64,000 nt of DNA. Source: Anthopleura xanthogrammica. Lineage: Eukaryota > Cnidaria > Anthozoa > Actiniaria > Actiniidae. Location of the stretch: assembly GCA_964019055.1 (NCBI GenBank), contig OZ025206.1, forward strand, positions 20,305,078 to 20,369,077. Direction: 5' to 3'. Below are positions 12,090 to 23,654 of this stretch, one piece after another. The stretch's first letter is position 1. Every line of letters starts with the position of its first letter. The notes beneath the pieces were generated by a model that was not told the DNA's origin, searched no databases, and worked only from the letters and a program-made list of their open reading frames with translations. The position numbers were made by a program, and so were the translations under genes.

Positions 12090-12380
12090 GCGCTCTGTAG
12101 GTAGAGCACTTACCAAGGAAGCCACGCTTGGTCATTTAAGCAGGTGCGTCAGGTCACTGCGGATCAAAATACGGACCTTTTGTGTAGCAGGCACTACACT
12201 AACCAACCATGCTACACTTGCACCTTAAAACAAGTGTGCCAGTGGCATTGACATCATACATCAAAGAAAAAAGGCTCGACCCAAACATTCCCCCCACCCC
12301 CCCCCCCCCCCCCTCGCCCCCCCTCGCTACGCCACTGGTATATGAGGTCACTGAGGATCAAACTATGGATCTATTTCTCT
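12090..12380 (+). repeat. Diverged 90-bp-satellite relative, interrupted
   Basis: GGTCACTGCGGATCAAAATA, TGTAGCAGGCACTACACTAA and CAACCATGCTACACTTGC correspond to the 90-bp satellite unit of 6.2 and 24.5 kb. After AAACAAGTGTG the unit is interrupted by 12239-12338 and resumes with GAGGTCACTGAGGATCAAAC. It begins with GTAGGTAGAGCACTTACC, which resembles a tRNA A box and hints that the satellite descends from a tRNA-like sequence. Confidence 0.65.
12239..12338. mobile_element. Short insertion with hAT-like ends
   Basis: 100 bp bounded by CCAGTGGCATTG and CTACGCCACTGG, an imperfect inverted pair close to the CAGTGGCGTA ends common in hAT-type non-autonomous elements. The interior has a poly-C run (12290-12313). 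It splits a satellite-like unit. I could not define a clean 8-bp duplication. Confidence 0.45.
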
Positions 12381-12384
12381 ACCT

Positions 12385-15300
12385 TTGCCTCCATTTTACC
12401 AGCATTGTGCTGCACATACTATCGTAGCTTTTAGTTAGCTCTTATTCCATTAGACAGGAGCCTTTAAGCACAAAATGGTTATTCAGTTTCCGCTTTTCCC
12501 TCTCTCTCTCTCTCTCTTCTTTTCTCAGAAAGTTTCATTTTTTACTGCAACCAATAATATTCACTGATATCAAATACAAAAGAGATAAACGAATGAGAAA
12601 AAGACGACATCTTCTAATCACTTTAAATTGCTATCCAGTGAGTCGAGTTGGCTTCAGCGACAAAGGCAGGCACACTTAAAAATACTGGATTCGACGTATA
12701 AATATCGTCATTGACAAGAGAATTACTAGATTATTTGATGACATAAAGCCTGACATCTGTGGAATGTGTGAAAAGAACTGTGATCCCTTGGTAGTGCGAT
12801 ATTGCTGTAACATTCAAATGAAATATCTTAACATTAGTTTCACAGCATTCTTCTTCTTTAGAAGATAACTACTTGTGAAGCTTGTCAAACATAAAAAAAA
12901 AACGTTTATAGTTACCATAAAGTAAAGTTAAGGAATTCTAGCAGAGAGTATAGATGCAAAAAAAATAATGAACCCTAAAAACAAGTCTTCTTTTAATTTT
13001 GATTGTCATTAATTTTGTGATGCAGACAAGGCTCCGTCCATTTCAATTATACATTTGCAGTTTATTTGATTTTAATTCAATAGACAAATTCCAATATTCA
13101 GAGCTCAATATATCAACCATGAAATCATTTATTATAATATATCCGATTGACCTTTTGAAATTTTAGCTGGCATTCAGGATTCTTCTAACATTGGTGTTAT
13201 CGCCATGATAGAATAACAATAAACAATAATTTTGATCCGGCTTCTGGGGGAGCCATAAATCATCGGACTAAAAGCTGAAATCTTACGATTTTGACTGACT
13301 GTCTAAAAAAAATTAAACTATTTTATTCTAAGGAACAATCTTCATATTTAAACCCTTTATGCTCAGAAGTATATCTGTAATATGTTAAATATTTTAATAT
13401 GTGATTTTTGGTTGCGAAAGCATGTGATTACCACAAAAAAATCAACAATCTTCAATAGCTTTACCCTTTATGAGTTTGATCTATTTTTCTCTTAATTCTG
13501 TTAAGCATTATTAAAAGTTTGCATTTCGGTAATTCTGTTTCTAAATTATTCATTAGAGAATTGTTAAATGAAATCTAAATATTTGGTTCGCAAGTATAAC
13601 TAGAACTGAAAAAAGAAAATAAACCGAAAGAACGCGGCCTAAACTTGTGATTAGATTTTCAAAATTGTTTATAAATAAAAGCGATTGAAAAGATGGCGAA
13701 GCTGAACTCGAAAACAAAACATTGCAAAGCAATAAAAAATGTTTGGCTATTACTCCAAATATTTTAAAATTTTATAGTTTTATTTCAGAAGAAACAGGTT
13801 TTCTGGTGTTATATATAATACGACCTATATTGAGAACATCACAGATTGTAGAGTGTTCGCTACTGAAGCTTGTTTAGTGGTCTTGCCCGTTGGTGTAGGC
13901 ATTTCGAGTTGACTAGAAGTCGCCATAAATAAGGTATGCTAAGGTTAATACACATTGCTATCTTAGCTTAGCTCTTGAAGCCGAAGAGGCTAGAGATCCA
14001 CTTGGTGATAATTCGTTCATTCACACTCCACTCATCTGAAGTGGGATCGTAAATCTTTTGTCGAACAAACAAGCTGTTTCTCCTCTGACACACGTCATAC
14101 AATACGTGAAAGCTTTCTCTTAAAACCAAAAACGATTTTCGCCTAAAAATACGCCATTTCAAGTACAAAACGATCTTCATGTCATCATCAAGGGATTTCA
14201 ATTCAAAATTCGATTTTTGTAGAGGAAGTTAAGTGGGCTTAGGTAGTCAGGGAGGTTTTTCCTGTACAAATTCTGTCGATGTAACTTCCGCCGATAATTT
14301 GTATAAAAAAGTCTCAACAAGCTACCGCTCTATCACAACGATTCAAGAGCTTTTAGAAGAAGGTTCCACGATCTAGTGGTATGTAAGTAGTTTATAGATT
14401 TTGAAGTGCCAAATTTTCGTAACCATAACACATATACATATAATCCCCACACCCCACAAATCTATATTCAACTCTGAGAGGATTTTTTTACCTATTCTTC
14501 TCGGCTCCACCCTCTATTGTTTCTGAGCTTTGCTTTAAGATTAAATGAATTACTTTTTAATCAAATAAAAGAGAAAAGAAGAGAATAAGTTCGCTAATGA
14601 AGTTAGTCGGAACTCTGAGAAGCGTAATTTCAACAGGCCCTGAATTTTCGAAATTGGTTGGAAACAAATTAATTTGAATCTAGGGGGAAGATAAGGATGG
14701 AACATAAAATAGTAGTGAAAACTCGGTGCTTGGAACTCTAATTTCGTTCTTGAGGCAATACAGTGAGACAATGCAGTGCTTTTTTATGTTTTCTAAGTTG
14801 GTCATAAACAGAAAAACGTTTTGAGAACTAAAATTTGAAGCTCACATAATAAGCTCAAGAAAGCTGAATCGATGCGGAAACTAAGGAAATTAAAAAAATT
14901 GTAAAGGTTTATTTAGTTCAGCTTTTTTACGCCAGTTTTTCGAACTTGACTGGGCGAACTGAAATTGAGTGGTTAGTGTTTACTTTTTGTATCACAACGG
15001 ATACAACTTCAAGATTTCCTCGTGTTTCTAAAAGCATTCGTATCTCAACTCCAAACCAATGCACACAAATCTAACCTGATAAGATAAAAATTTACAGTTT
15101 TAAAGTAAGTAATTTTAAGCCACGTCCGTGTTTATCTTATTAAACATTTTAGAAAAAAATTCTCAATCAAAAGAAACGAAGAAATGTCAATAAAACGTGG
15201 TATAGTTTCCCTTAAAACATGTTAAATTGTATCTATACTTATTCCGCCTGTCATAACGATTATTCCACACACGTTTGTAATCCCTCGCGTTGTATTAGTT

Positions 15301-16430
15301 TTTAACGATAAAAAAAGTTAAGTTCGTATTCTGCTTTTAGTAAGAAAGTAATTAAATCTCGTCCAAAAAAAAGGGAGGATTAACTTCTTACAATTTAGTA
15401 AAAATATCTCTGTACAATTTTGCAGCGAGTCACTTTGTGTTTAACAACATTTTCTTTGACTTATTGGAAAGCTGATTCATTGAATTAAAAATACATTATT
15501 CCCGTTTAAATAATTGACTTTAAATCTGTTATTTCGTTTGACAACCGAAAAGTTATTAAGTCAGTTATTGTATCTATTTATTTCTAAATAAAAAAAAGTA
15601 TCACTATATTTATCTTTAAGTAATTAATTTGTAAAAACCTTGAGACATCCAAAACAAAATTCTAAAAAAATTTTTAAAAAATTTAAAAAAATAAAAATGC
15701 TAATAATTAATGAATTATAAAATTCATTGTTTAGAAATAAGCTAAGAATGTTTTCAGAATAATCTAAGAAGGGTTAAACTAGGCATTGGTAAGTATAGTG
15801 AACAGTACAATACAATCAAAAGTACATATTCTACTGAATAAAATATTATAATCCTAATATTATTTTGTCTCAGGTCTTTTGGTAAAGTCAAATCAGAGTA
15901 GAATTTACTCTCTTTCGAATATGCCGATAAGTTATAAGTTATCAAAAATGTTGCCTTAGCGTAACTGAAACTATAAGATTAAAGCAAAAAATATCAGATT
16001 CTTTAGTAGAAAAGCCGGCTGTTAAAAAATAGCAAGCACTCACCTTTTAAGCGATGTACAAAATTAGAGAAATCTGTACATGTAATTGATTAATGAATAT
16101 TTAATTATTATTGAGTCTTCCAAACCCTTTGCTCTTCTAGGAAAGCAGCTGTAGAGGAAGAGGCAAAAAGCGCTTTTTTTTTGCATATAATTTACAAAAA
16201 AAAGAACTGTTAATAAGAAAATATAATAAGTTTAGACTAAAACAAGTAGCTACTTGCTTTTTAGAAAGTTCTTTTTAACATTTTTGTCATTCAAAAGTGG
16301 ATTTCTAGTCGAAGAAAAAAAACCTTTACTAGATTTGCAAAACTAACGATTTTAGGAACGTGCACGCACTGAATAACGTCACTTCTATGTTTAGAAACAC
16401 GCTCTTTAGCCAATCAGAGCGCGCGTTATA
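12385..16430. other. Long AT-rich intergenic stretch
   Basis: Four kilobases without a supported gene. There is a short CT run at 12505-12520. Short minus-strand frames (13968-14201, 14550-14771, 15754-15945) lack signal peptide, domain or splice context. Confidence 0.45.
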
Positions 16431-16439
16431 TGTTAGAGA

Positions 16440-16560
16440 TACTAAAATAACAATAGTAATAGTAATAATAAGAATAACAATAAAATAATGATAATAAGAA
16501 CAAGAATATAAGAATAATATTAATAATAATAATAATGATAATAATGATAATAATAAATTT
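16440..16560 (+). repeat. Degenerate (AAT)n/(ATAA)n simple repeat
   Basis: Runs of AATAATAATAATAATGATAA and ATAACAATAGTAATAGTAAT form an imperfect trinucleotide tract. Confidence 0.85.
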
Positions 16561-16949
16561 CTCTCAAAATACTAGGAAGGTCACGATGCGAATTCAACAT
16601 GAAAAAGCTAACTTTATTTAACTGTGTCCTAAGAAAGCAAAACGCGCTTCCTATTTCATTCTATTCGGAAGCCCTTTATCTTAGACATCGTGTAGGTATA
16701 TTTAAGCCATTTTAGGCTCAGTAATTTTCTTTAAAGGAACTTATATTCAACACGAAGTGTTGTAATGTTTTCGGCACAACTACAAACGCGTTATTCTGTA
16801 ATCCCCTACTTACCTTAGTCACAGGAAAGCGTCTTAAATAGGCCAAGGAAGTTCTTAATTTAGTCTCAAAATCAAGGAAGCACCATACTTCCCGATTGAC
16901 TAAAAAACTGCAAAACTTAAAATTACAGCTTAATTCAAGGGAATCAAGG

Positions 16950-17155
16950 GAGGCTTAGTAGCGGTATTGTCCTGGCGCCTCTCACCACCGAGGTATCAGA
17001 TTCCATTTTTAGATACATTATCACATTTAAGTAGAGTTTGAGTAGAGGTCTCTCCTTTGATTGGAGGGTTTTCTCTCCGCGTTCTCCGGTTTTCCTCCTT
17101 CCTCAAAACATGCTCAATTCCAAATGGATCTGTGACTTAGCCGTGCCTATACTGT
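16950..17155 (+). mobile_element. tRNA-derived SINE relic
   Basis: The head contains TAGCGGTATTGTCCTGGCGC and CCACCGAGGTATCAGATTCC, in the positions of tRNA A and B boxes. It continues with GAGTAGAGGTCTCTCC, GGAGGGTTTTCTCTCCGC, TTCTCCGGTTTTCCTCC and AATTCCAAATGGATCTGTGA. The block order matches the copies at 31130-31315 (minus) and 61925-62160 (plus). Confidence 0.65.
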
Positions 17156-17394
17156 TGTCTTTTTTTTACATGAAGGTATTCATCATGGCTGCCACTCCTT
17201 TTGACTATTCCCAATGACATCAAAGAAGTTTAAAAATATGTATTAATATTTTTGACAATTTGACAGATTTTTCTTATAAATTCTACACCCTTTATTTTTC
17301 ACTAGTATCATTGATTTCCCAATCCTTGCTGATAGTGAAAGTGATAGAAACTCTCGATTCATATTAGAAGGCAACTTGAAAGTTATCAGTATGG

Positions 17395-17440
17395 TAACCC
17401 TGTGTCACCCTGTCTAATAAAGTTATTATTATTATGTGGT
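17395..17440 (+). repeat. LINE-like 3' tail with (ATT)n
   Basis: GTGTCACCCTGTCTAATAAA is followed directly by TTATTATTATTATG. This looks like the end of a plus-strand retroelement copy whose body I could not identify. Confidence 0.35.
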
Positions 17441-17544
17441 TTATTTCAACTTTTGTCTGACTTAACTTTTTTCAGAAGATTGCGGAAATATGGCCTAGTT
17501 TCTAAGCACAATTCTTAATTTCCGTATTGACAGATCAAATGGCA

Positions 17545-18195
17545 TTGTACTTAGACAGCATACAAAGCCTTAACTATTTCACAATTCTGGGAAATCACCC
17601 ATTTCTGACATTTCCGTATCAGTTCTATTCCATTGACAAGTCCTACCCTATTGAGTCTATTGATAAGTTCTTTTTGAAATCCTGACAGGAAATCCAAAAC
17701 GATATTAATTTGGATTATTTCATAGTTAGGGTAGAGTCTCTTGAGACTTGCTCTCAGATCCGCGTATTTCTCCGTTTTCTTTCTGTCTCTTTCACTAATC
17801 TGTCCAATGTTGCACACGGTCCTTCAACTATGATCCATTGTCTGTCCTTTTTCCTTTGAACTATTATATCCGGTTTGTTGGCTCCGTTCCTTGGGGATGT
17901 CTTGATGGATAGGAATGTCCCAGAGAATCTGTGCACTTTCATTTTCGACGCAGCTTTTTGGGTTTGATTCTTTGTGTTACGGTGTTGATTCGTTACCATT
18001 GTTAAACCCAAATATTTTTAAAATCTCGTGCTAAATTGGGCGAAGCATGCGGTCATGTCGTGCTTTATATAAAGCCTGGGCGATAGCTTGGCATCTGCAC
18101 AGTATGTGGGGTACATTTTCTTCATTGGCGTTGCAGAATCTGCAGTTCAGATCTCCTTGTTCAACTTTTAGCTTCTTTACTTGATACATTTAGCT
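17545..18195 (-). pseudogene. RLE-type LINE 3' fragment (zinc knuckle + endonuclease)
   Basis: Reading the minus strand from about 18170, the translation gives LNCRFCNANEENVPHILCRC, a C-x2-C-x8-H-x4-C knuckle like that between the RT and the restriction-like endonuclease of R2-type elements. After a stop (near 18030) the frame has NKPDIIV and IVEGPCATLD, an endonuclease-like PD...E/D pattern (17754-18011). It then shifts frame within 17754-17817 into EKYADLRASLKRLYPNYEII and a final hydrophobic segment ending at 17551. The stop and the frameshift show it is dead. The reverse transcriptase part is absent. Confidence 0.7.
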
Positions 18196-18204
18196 TCTTT
18201 ACTT

Positions 18205-18272
18205 TATAGAATTATTATTATTATTCAATATTAAAACTGCCGTGTTGTGTATTAAAATTATTATTATTATTA

Positions 18273-18311
<39 letters not shown>

Positions 18312-18312
18312 C
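18205..18312 (+). repeat. (ATT)n microsatellite
   Basis: Two ATT-trinucleotide runs, 18212-18226 and 18259-18312, separated by a short unique segment. Confidence 0.9.
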
Positions 18313-18480
18313 ATAATATCTTGTTGAGGTTACCTGAACAACGTCTGTTTAAATGATGCCAGTGTTGTTCGTCGGCTGTCTTTTCTGTTCTGAGTTTTAA
18401 TAACCGACTAACCCCGAGCGCGCGCCATGTTTGCGTATCATGATCGGTCATGTGCTTCCGTGTGCGTGCTAACTTTACCA

Positions 18481-18647
18481 ATAGGCCTCTTTAGCTTAAG
18501 CGTATTGTTTTGCCCATTTTAGACCATATGCCATCCCCTTGAGTCTCATTTCTTTTTTTGGAGGCAAATGAAACAAAGAATCCTATTCTCAAAGGAATGA
18601 CGTGGTTTGAAATGAGCAAAATAAACGCCCAAGCTAAGAAGGTCTAT
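18481..18647. repeat. 167-bp inverted-repeat MITE
   Basis: The left arm ATAGGCCTCTTTAGCTTAAG...TTTTGCCCATTTT pairs with the right arm AATGAGCAAAATAAACGCCC...GAAGGTCTAT over about 40 bp. A single arm of the same family (ACCTCTTTAGCTTGGGCGTT) is present at 38743-38790, next to gene P3. Confidence 0.75.
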
Positions 18648-19099
18648 TTGGAGAGTGTTTTTTCAAGCGTGGTAGGACTTGAATTTCATCACATGGTCGA
18701 CAACCGACTCAATTAAAATGATCAACAAGGATTACGTAATCTTCGCTTTTGTTTTGTTTTCCCTTCATGTTATGTTTTCAAAATAACTAGCAAAATTTCA
18801 AACATTGAAAACAACTTTTATGCAAAAAATAAGATTAGTATTAAAACTTTTCATTTGTATAAGTGAAATCCGATTTCAAAAAGATAACACCCGCGAAGAT
18901 CTCTAGTATCTTTTAAGATATGTCAAAAACGATTGCGGATTCGAGTTGGCATTGAACTACATTTCATATCTAGATCTGATAAATTTAACCCAAATAGTGT
19001 CTTCCTTTCATTAAAATTTGGGCAAAAGAAAGAATATATTAATAAGATATTATCTGTGCTTGCAGGATAATCGTCACATTTTAAAGAACAAGCCTGATA

Positions 19100-19327
19100 A
19101 TGCAGAACCAACTAGTCCTAGTTCTCCTCGTTCTTTGTATTACCACAGCACTGGTCCCTACTGAAGGATTTTTTAAGACGGGTCGAGAGTTAAGAGAACG
19201 AGTGGCTGCTTCAAAACAAAGAGAAGTCGAGGGAGACTACAGCTACACGGACGATGAACGACGAGCATTCCTGGATGCCTTGATGAGAAGAGCACAAGAA
19301 GAACAACGAAGAAATAAACTGGACTGA
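19100..19327 (+). CDS. Small secreted charged peptide P1
   Basis: A 75-residue protein of unknown function. Residues 1-23 form a signal peptide (hydrophobic core LVLVLLVLC, cleavage likely after T-E-G). The mature 52 residues begin FFKTGRELRERV, contain no cysteine, and end in a predicted amphipathic helix DDERRAFLDALMRRAQEEQR rich in Arg and Glu. The coding exon opens at 19066 after a strong acceptor (ATCTGTGCTTGCAG), 34 nt before the ATG. A donor (TATCG|GTAAAA, exon end 19352) lies 25 nt after the TGA, so the frame is a self-contained internal exon. It shares size, exon layout and the (D/E)(D/E)xxRR helix start with P2 and P3. It could be a neuropeptide-like or antimicrobial precursor; the sequence does not decide. 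The 5' exon was not identified. The gene call is strong; membership of one family with P2-P4 is inference. Confidence 0.8.
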   Translation: MQNQLVLVLLVLCITTALVPTEGFFKTGRELRERVAASKQREVEGDYSYTDDERRAFLDALMRRAQEEQRRNKLD

Positions 19328-19354
19328 TCAAATGAATATGGAAAATTTATCGGT

Positions 19355-19685
19355 AAAAAGAATGATGATGATAAAGATATAAATGTTGCTGTTACTGATG
19401 ATGGTGATGCTGCTCCTGATATATGACAATGACGATTAAGTTGATCTTAATTGTGATGATGATGATACTGATAATGATACTGATGATGATGTTGTTGTTG
19501 ATGCTGCTGCTGATGAGGATATGATACTGATGATGGAGGTTGTGATGACGACTACTACGATGATGACGATACTGATAATGATTATTCTATGATTATGATG
19601 ATGATGGTGATGGTGATGGTCACTAAGATGATAATGATACCTATGCTGATTATATGATATGATGATAATAATAATGATCATGCAC
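19355..19685 (+). repeat. Degenerate (GAT)n repeat
   Basis: Imperfect GATGATGAT/GATACTGATAATG runs downstream of P1, probably inside its 3' intron. The His/Ile/Ser-rich minus-strand frame over it is an artefact. Confidence 0.9.
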
Positions 19686-19985
19686 ATTGATATATATGTT
19701 TCTATATACGAGAAAGGAGCATCAACTGTTTCTCATACCTTATGTTATGTCGTATCCACCCAGTCTAGACCAGAATGCACCTTGTTTGGTAAACTCAGAA
19801 AAGGTTTATCCCGGCAAGAACTGATTATTTGAATATTGCAAAAAAAAATTGCAGGAGGTTGCCTTGGTGATTAAAAATACGCCTTAGCCTATTCTCATAA
19901 GGAAATTGTTGTACCACTAAATTAAACTGTCTTTCAAAACTTTAGAGACTGTCATTGATCATTGACCATCCTGTTTGTGTTTCAG

Positions 19986-20220
19986 ATTCTAGTCAAGACT
20001 AACCACAGAAGACCTACTAACCCCTACTAACCTAAATATGCCCGCCAACAAATTATTTATGAAAACAAGTCTGTAGTTGCTAAGATTATGCTACAGATCA
20101 ACATTGTTATATTTTAGAAAATGACTGAAAAATTATGTAAAAATGTGTAATAAGAAATAATAGTGTTAATAGATAAATAGTCCAGCTGACTAATCAATAA
20201 ATGTTTCCGTCTACAAGGCC
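19986..20220 (+). other. Probable non-coding 3' exon of P1 with polyA signal
   Basis: A strong acceptor (CCTGTTTGTGTTTCAG, ending 19985) is followed by stop-rich sequence and an AATAAA at 20196-20201. Joined to the donor at 19352/19353 this gives a 3' UTR intron of about 630 nt. That intron carries the GAT-rich simple repeat. Confidence 0.5.
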
Positions 20221-20224
20221 GGTT

Positions 20225-20445
20225 TGGTTAGTAACAATTTGGGTGTGGCATGGGTGGCATGGGGGGTATGGGTGGCATGGGTTGTATGGGTGGAATTAGT
20301 TGCATGCGTTGCTACTGTCTCTCGCCGCTTGTGTAGTTCATGCCCTGGGGTTGAAGGTTTTCTCCCTTGTCATAAGCGTTACGCTTTTCTTTAGGTTCTT
20401 TGGTTTTCTTTCCTTGGTAAGACCAACATGTGAGTTGAGTGTCGG
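20225..20445 (+). mobile_element. SINE relic with a short GGGTGGCAT repeat
   Basis: A 10-bp-type repeat (GGGTGGCATG, 20242-20295) leads into CTGTCTCTCGCCGCTTGTG, GGTTGAAGGTTTTCTCCC and GACCAACATGTGAGTTGAG. This is the same block series as the SINE relic at 7940-8110. The frame at 20300-20485 looks like a signal peptide but lies wholly in this repeat. Confidence 0.55.
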
Positions 20446-20991
20446 TTGCGTGTCTTTGCGGGTGAATGAAAATAAAATTAAATAGAAACGAAGCGCACTC
20501 CAGGAACGAATTTTATGTAGGGAGGGACTTCAGAACAAACACATGAAATACCAGCGTAAAGCTTGGCTGGCTTATTTTATTATGATCCATTTCCTCAGAT
20601 TAGGTTATTTATGAAGTTATGAATGATACTTTGGATTTTCCTCAAACAAAGAAATGATACTCTAGGAAATGAAAAGTAATCTGAAATGGTGTAGCGAGAG
20701 TTCCTGAGAGGGGAGCCGGAGATGAGGGAAATGAGGACAGAGGAGGATGTGGGGAATGTATTGGCAAGAACGTTCCCACCAAACCAACAGGAACCATTGC
20801 ACACAATTTTCCATCGAGTAAGGTCATGACCGCGTTTGAGTCTATGGACAGCTAATTCTGGCGGCTGTTTGAAATAAATAATTTATCCAGGCCATTTAAG
20901 TCAATATTATCAAGTTTATTTGCTGGCCAAGACTATTTAGAGAGCATTTTTAAAAAGATCCGAGAAAAAAATTATAGTACCCAGTTTCCAC

Positions 20992-21372
20992 GCGGTAAAG
21001 AATTTGCGCGTTTGATTACGTTTGAAACGAGAAGTTTTGTCGGCAGAAATTCAGATATTGACCAATCGTAGTAAACCGTTTTGAGCGGGAAACTAATCAG
21101 GTTTTGGGATGTAACAAACACGTTTTGTTCACGTGATAGGCATGTTCCCGGATTTTTCCCCGATTTACTGAAACTATAATCAAATGTTTAAGATCTTGGC
21201 CGAAAGGCTTTCCTGTAGAGTAAATTCTTCCAAATTTGATGTACTTTGAAAGTCTCCATGACCGAAAAAAGGATCTTGAACTGAAAACGGTTACTATGAT
21301 CGGTCAAAGTCAAAGGTTAACCGACAAAACGTCTCGTTTCAAACGTAAAGAAACGCGCAAATTCTTTACCGC
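20992..21372. repeat. 381-bp MITE with ~52-bp terminal inverted repeats
   Basis: The left terminus GCGGTAAAGAATTTGCGCGT...ACGTTTGAAACGAGAAG...TTTTGTCGG is repeated inverted at 21321-21372 with only a few mismatches. The interior is non-coding. The high arm identity suggests a fairly recent non-autonomous DNA element; its target duplication is unclear. Confidence 0.85.
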
Positions 21373-21439
21373 TGAATGCTTGAACGAATATGGTAGTAAA
21401 TGAAACATATTCAGTTACCGATTCCATCTAAAGATTAAT

Positions 21440-21890
21440 GTATTAAAGACGAAGATAAGGATTGCCAACTACAAATATATTGATGAAAACAGTGAAGCAT
21501 ACCTAGAGAGAGTTGTCAGCCTCAATGACAAGCCTGTTGAGAATGTTAAAATATCCCGATACCTTGGCGACGACATTCAAAATTGATCAACCATCAACAG
21601 GTGATGCAGAAATTGATTTATGTATTACTGTTGCTGAAGCAAAATTGAACCAATTATATCAAAAACTGACCAAGCGGCGCAAGATTTATCTGAAGACACG
21701 TCAGTACACATTCTATAAATATATAGCATGGTTAGTAGCTGGCTAACATACTGATGCCAATCATGGAATATAACCCAACACCAGGAACAGCGACTTAGAG
21801 GAACATACAAACATGCTCCGAAAGATCACGATAAAAGAATGTTTCAAGAGGAGAAAAACATGCACAAGAGCGAATAAAAACGTAGATCCC
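21440..21890 (+). pseudogene. Degenerate LINE reverse-transcriptase C-terminal relic
   Basis: Frames broken by shifts and stops read LKTKIRIANYKYIDENSEAY, VENVKISRYLGDDIQ, DQPSTGDAEIDL and ITVAEAKLNQLYQKLTKRR, then after further shifts SWLTY and CQSWNITQHQEQRLRGTY. The KYLG-like step, the DAEI-R-I-AEAKF block and the LTY-Q-WN block are typical of the region just C-terminal to the catalytic motifs in a cnidarian non-LTR element. No single frame spans it. Confidence 0.6.
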
Positions 21891-22710
21891 GATCAAAAAC
21901 AGGACTTCACAGTTATGCCCTAACCTACAAAGTCCTGTAGCCTGTAAGTCGTTCAATATTGTTCCGATTTACACCAAACTTGGAACCTTTGTAGAGCTTG
22001 ATGTGCTCTTTCTGATTATGGGAGTTTTGTGTTGTCATCATTTAGGAACTCGTACCCAGGCCTTCACGGTATGAAATCAGGCAATGTCTACCTTTCAAGA
22101 TGGCACAGGGAACTGTGAAAGGGACTATTATGAATCAAAGGAGTAGAAAGAACTAGGAAATAATTGATTTTTCATACAAAATATAAAGTTTCAAATTCTT
22201 TATTGTCATCAGTAGTCAGTTCAAATCTTCAACAGTATTTCTAGAACAAGATATACTCACAAAGCGCTACAAGACCAAGAATTGATACAAATTTTTAAAT
22301 TATTAAAACTATATGATTGTAATATCGATTTCAATTATTCGTAATCAGGCATGTTTCAGTTCAAATATTATGGAATTAACAAAACAATGACCACAAAAAG
22401 TTTTTAAAATAATGACAATCCCTACTGGAACTCTTGCTTTCTGAAACAGCTTGGTCAAATACTTGAGCGATGTTCATTTTCATTTTTTTTAGCCCGCTGG
22501 AAGGAAGTACTGCGTGTGGTTCTGTGATATTGGGGTTTGTTCATTAGCTTCCTGAAATGCAATCAAAACAACATAATTTAGGCCGTTAATTGGTTTGTTA
22601 AGCTTATTTTGGTTTTTCTGGTTGCTTCTTTTTTCTTTTGTACTTCCTTATTCGATTCGGGGTTCGTTTGTTTGATTAAAAAAATCAATATCCAATCCTG
22701 AAACAATTTC
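21890..22710. other. Intergenic stretch
   Basis: No gene or clear repeat seen. Confidence 0.4.
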
Positions 22711-22714
22711 TGAA

Positions 22715-22985
22715 GTGATCAAAGGGCACGGATAACTCACAGATCCAATTTGAATTTATCCTGATAGGTTTTAGGGAGGGACGAAAACGGAGAACCCGGA
22801 GGAAACCGCTCGAATCAAGGGAGAGACCGTAACAGACTCTACTAACATGTAATGGCGAGTCTAGGAACTAAACACGAGCAAAAAGGAAAAAAAATAAAAC
22901 TAGCATGCTAAATTGTAATTCGATCAGTGCCGGTCAGCAGTGCCCTGACTTAGATCAGCTCAGAGGTCGTTTCAAGGTATTGGAT
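22715..22985. mobile_element. SINE relics (minus body, plus tail)
   Basis: 22765-22862 carries GGAGAACCCGGAGGAAACCG, CTCGAATCAAGGGAGAGACC and AGACTCTACTAACATG, the reverse complement of the SINE body. 22930-22985 carries GCCCTGACTTAGATCAGCTC on the plus strand, the tail unit of the array at 3408. Two independent fragments lie side by side. Confidence 0.6.
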
Positions 22986-23654
22986 GTAGTAGGATTAGTT
23001 TCGTTAACATCATCTTTGAGAAGAGTTTTTATTCATTCAACATTTCGAATTATTAGAAATAATTAAACTAATAATTAAAGGGTATTATTTTTGGCGAAAT
23101 ATCAATTCCTGCGTCCATTATTACCTACGTCAAAACCTGTCGATTCAACTTAATGCCAACATTACCAACATTAGTATAATGGTTTTGTGGGCCAGTACTT
23201 GTACTAAGTGTATACACGAACACCGCAAAACCCTCGCTAAATTAACCTAACTATATATTCCTTTCGTTTTTCACTTCCTTCATATATCGGTTAACTTTTA
23301 TCTCCTTGTCACGGCTAGAGCTACGTGATAATATTGGTAGTCGACAAGAATCGGTTCAATCTTTTGATGAAGCTTTTTTTCAAACACCGAGAAAGGGTGT
23401 CTCAATATAATAAGAATGATGAATAAATACAATAAATACAAGCCGAAACCTAGAGAACAAGGCGGCCAGTCACTTATTATTATTTTTTTCGATTCAATAT
23501 AGAAAATAAGTTTTAAATCGTGTGGGATTTTTGAATAAAAGTACGAACGGAATGGAATGAAAAAAAGACATTAAGGATTATTTGGTGTGGATTATTTCTC
23601 TAGAATGTAGAAAACTTTTAGAAGTGTAATTTTATGCATAATAATCATGAATTA

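Noticed and set aside
20300..20485. 61-residue frame starting with a hydrophobic, signal-like segment
   Set aside because: Lies entirely in a SINE relic (blocks shared with 7940-8110) and has no splice signals, unlike P1-P4.
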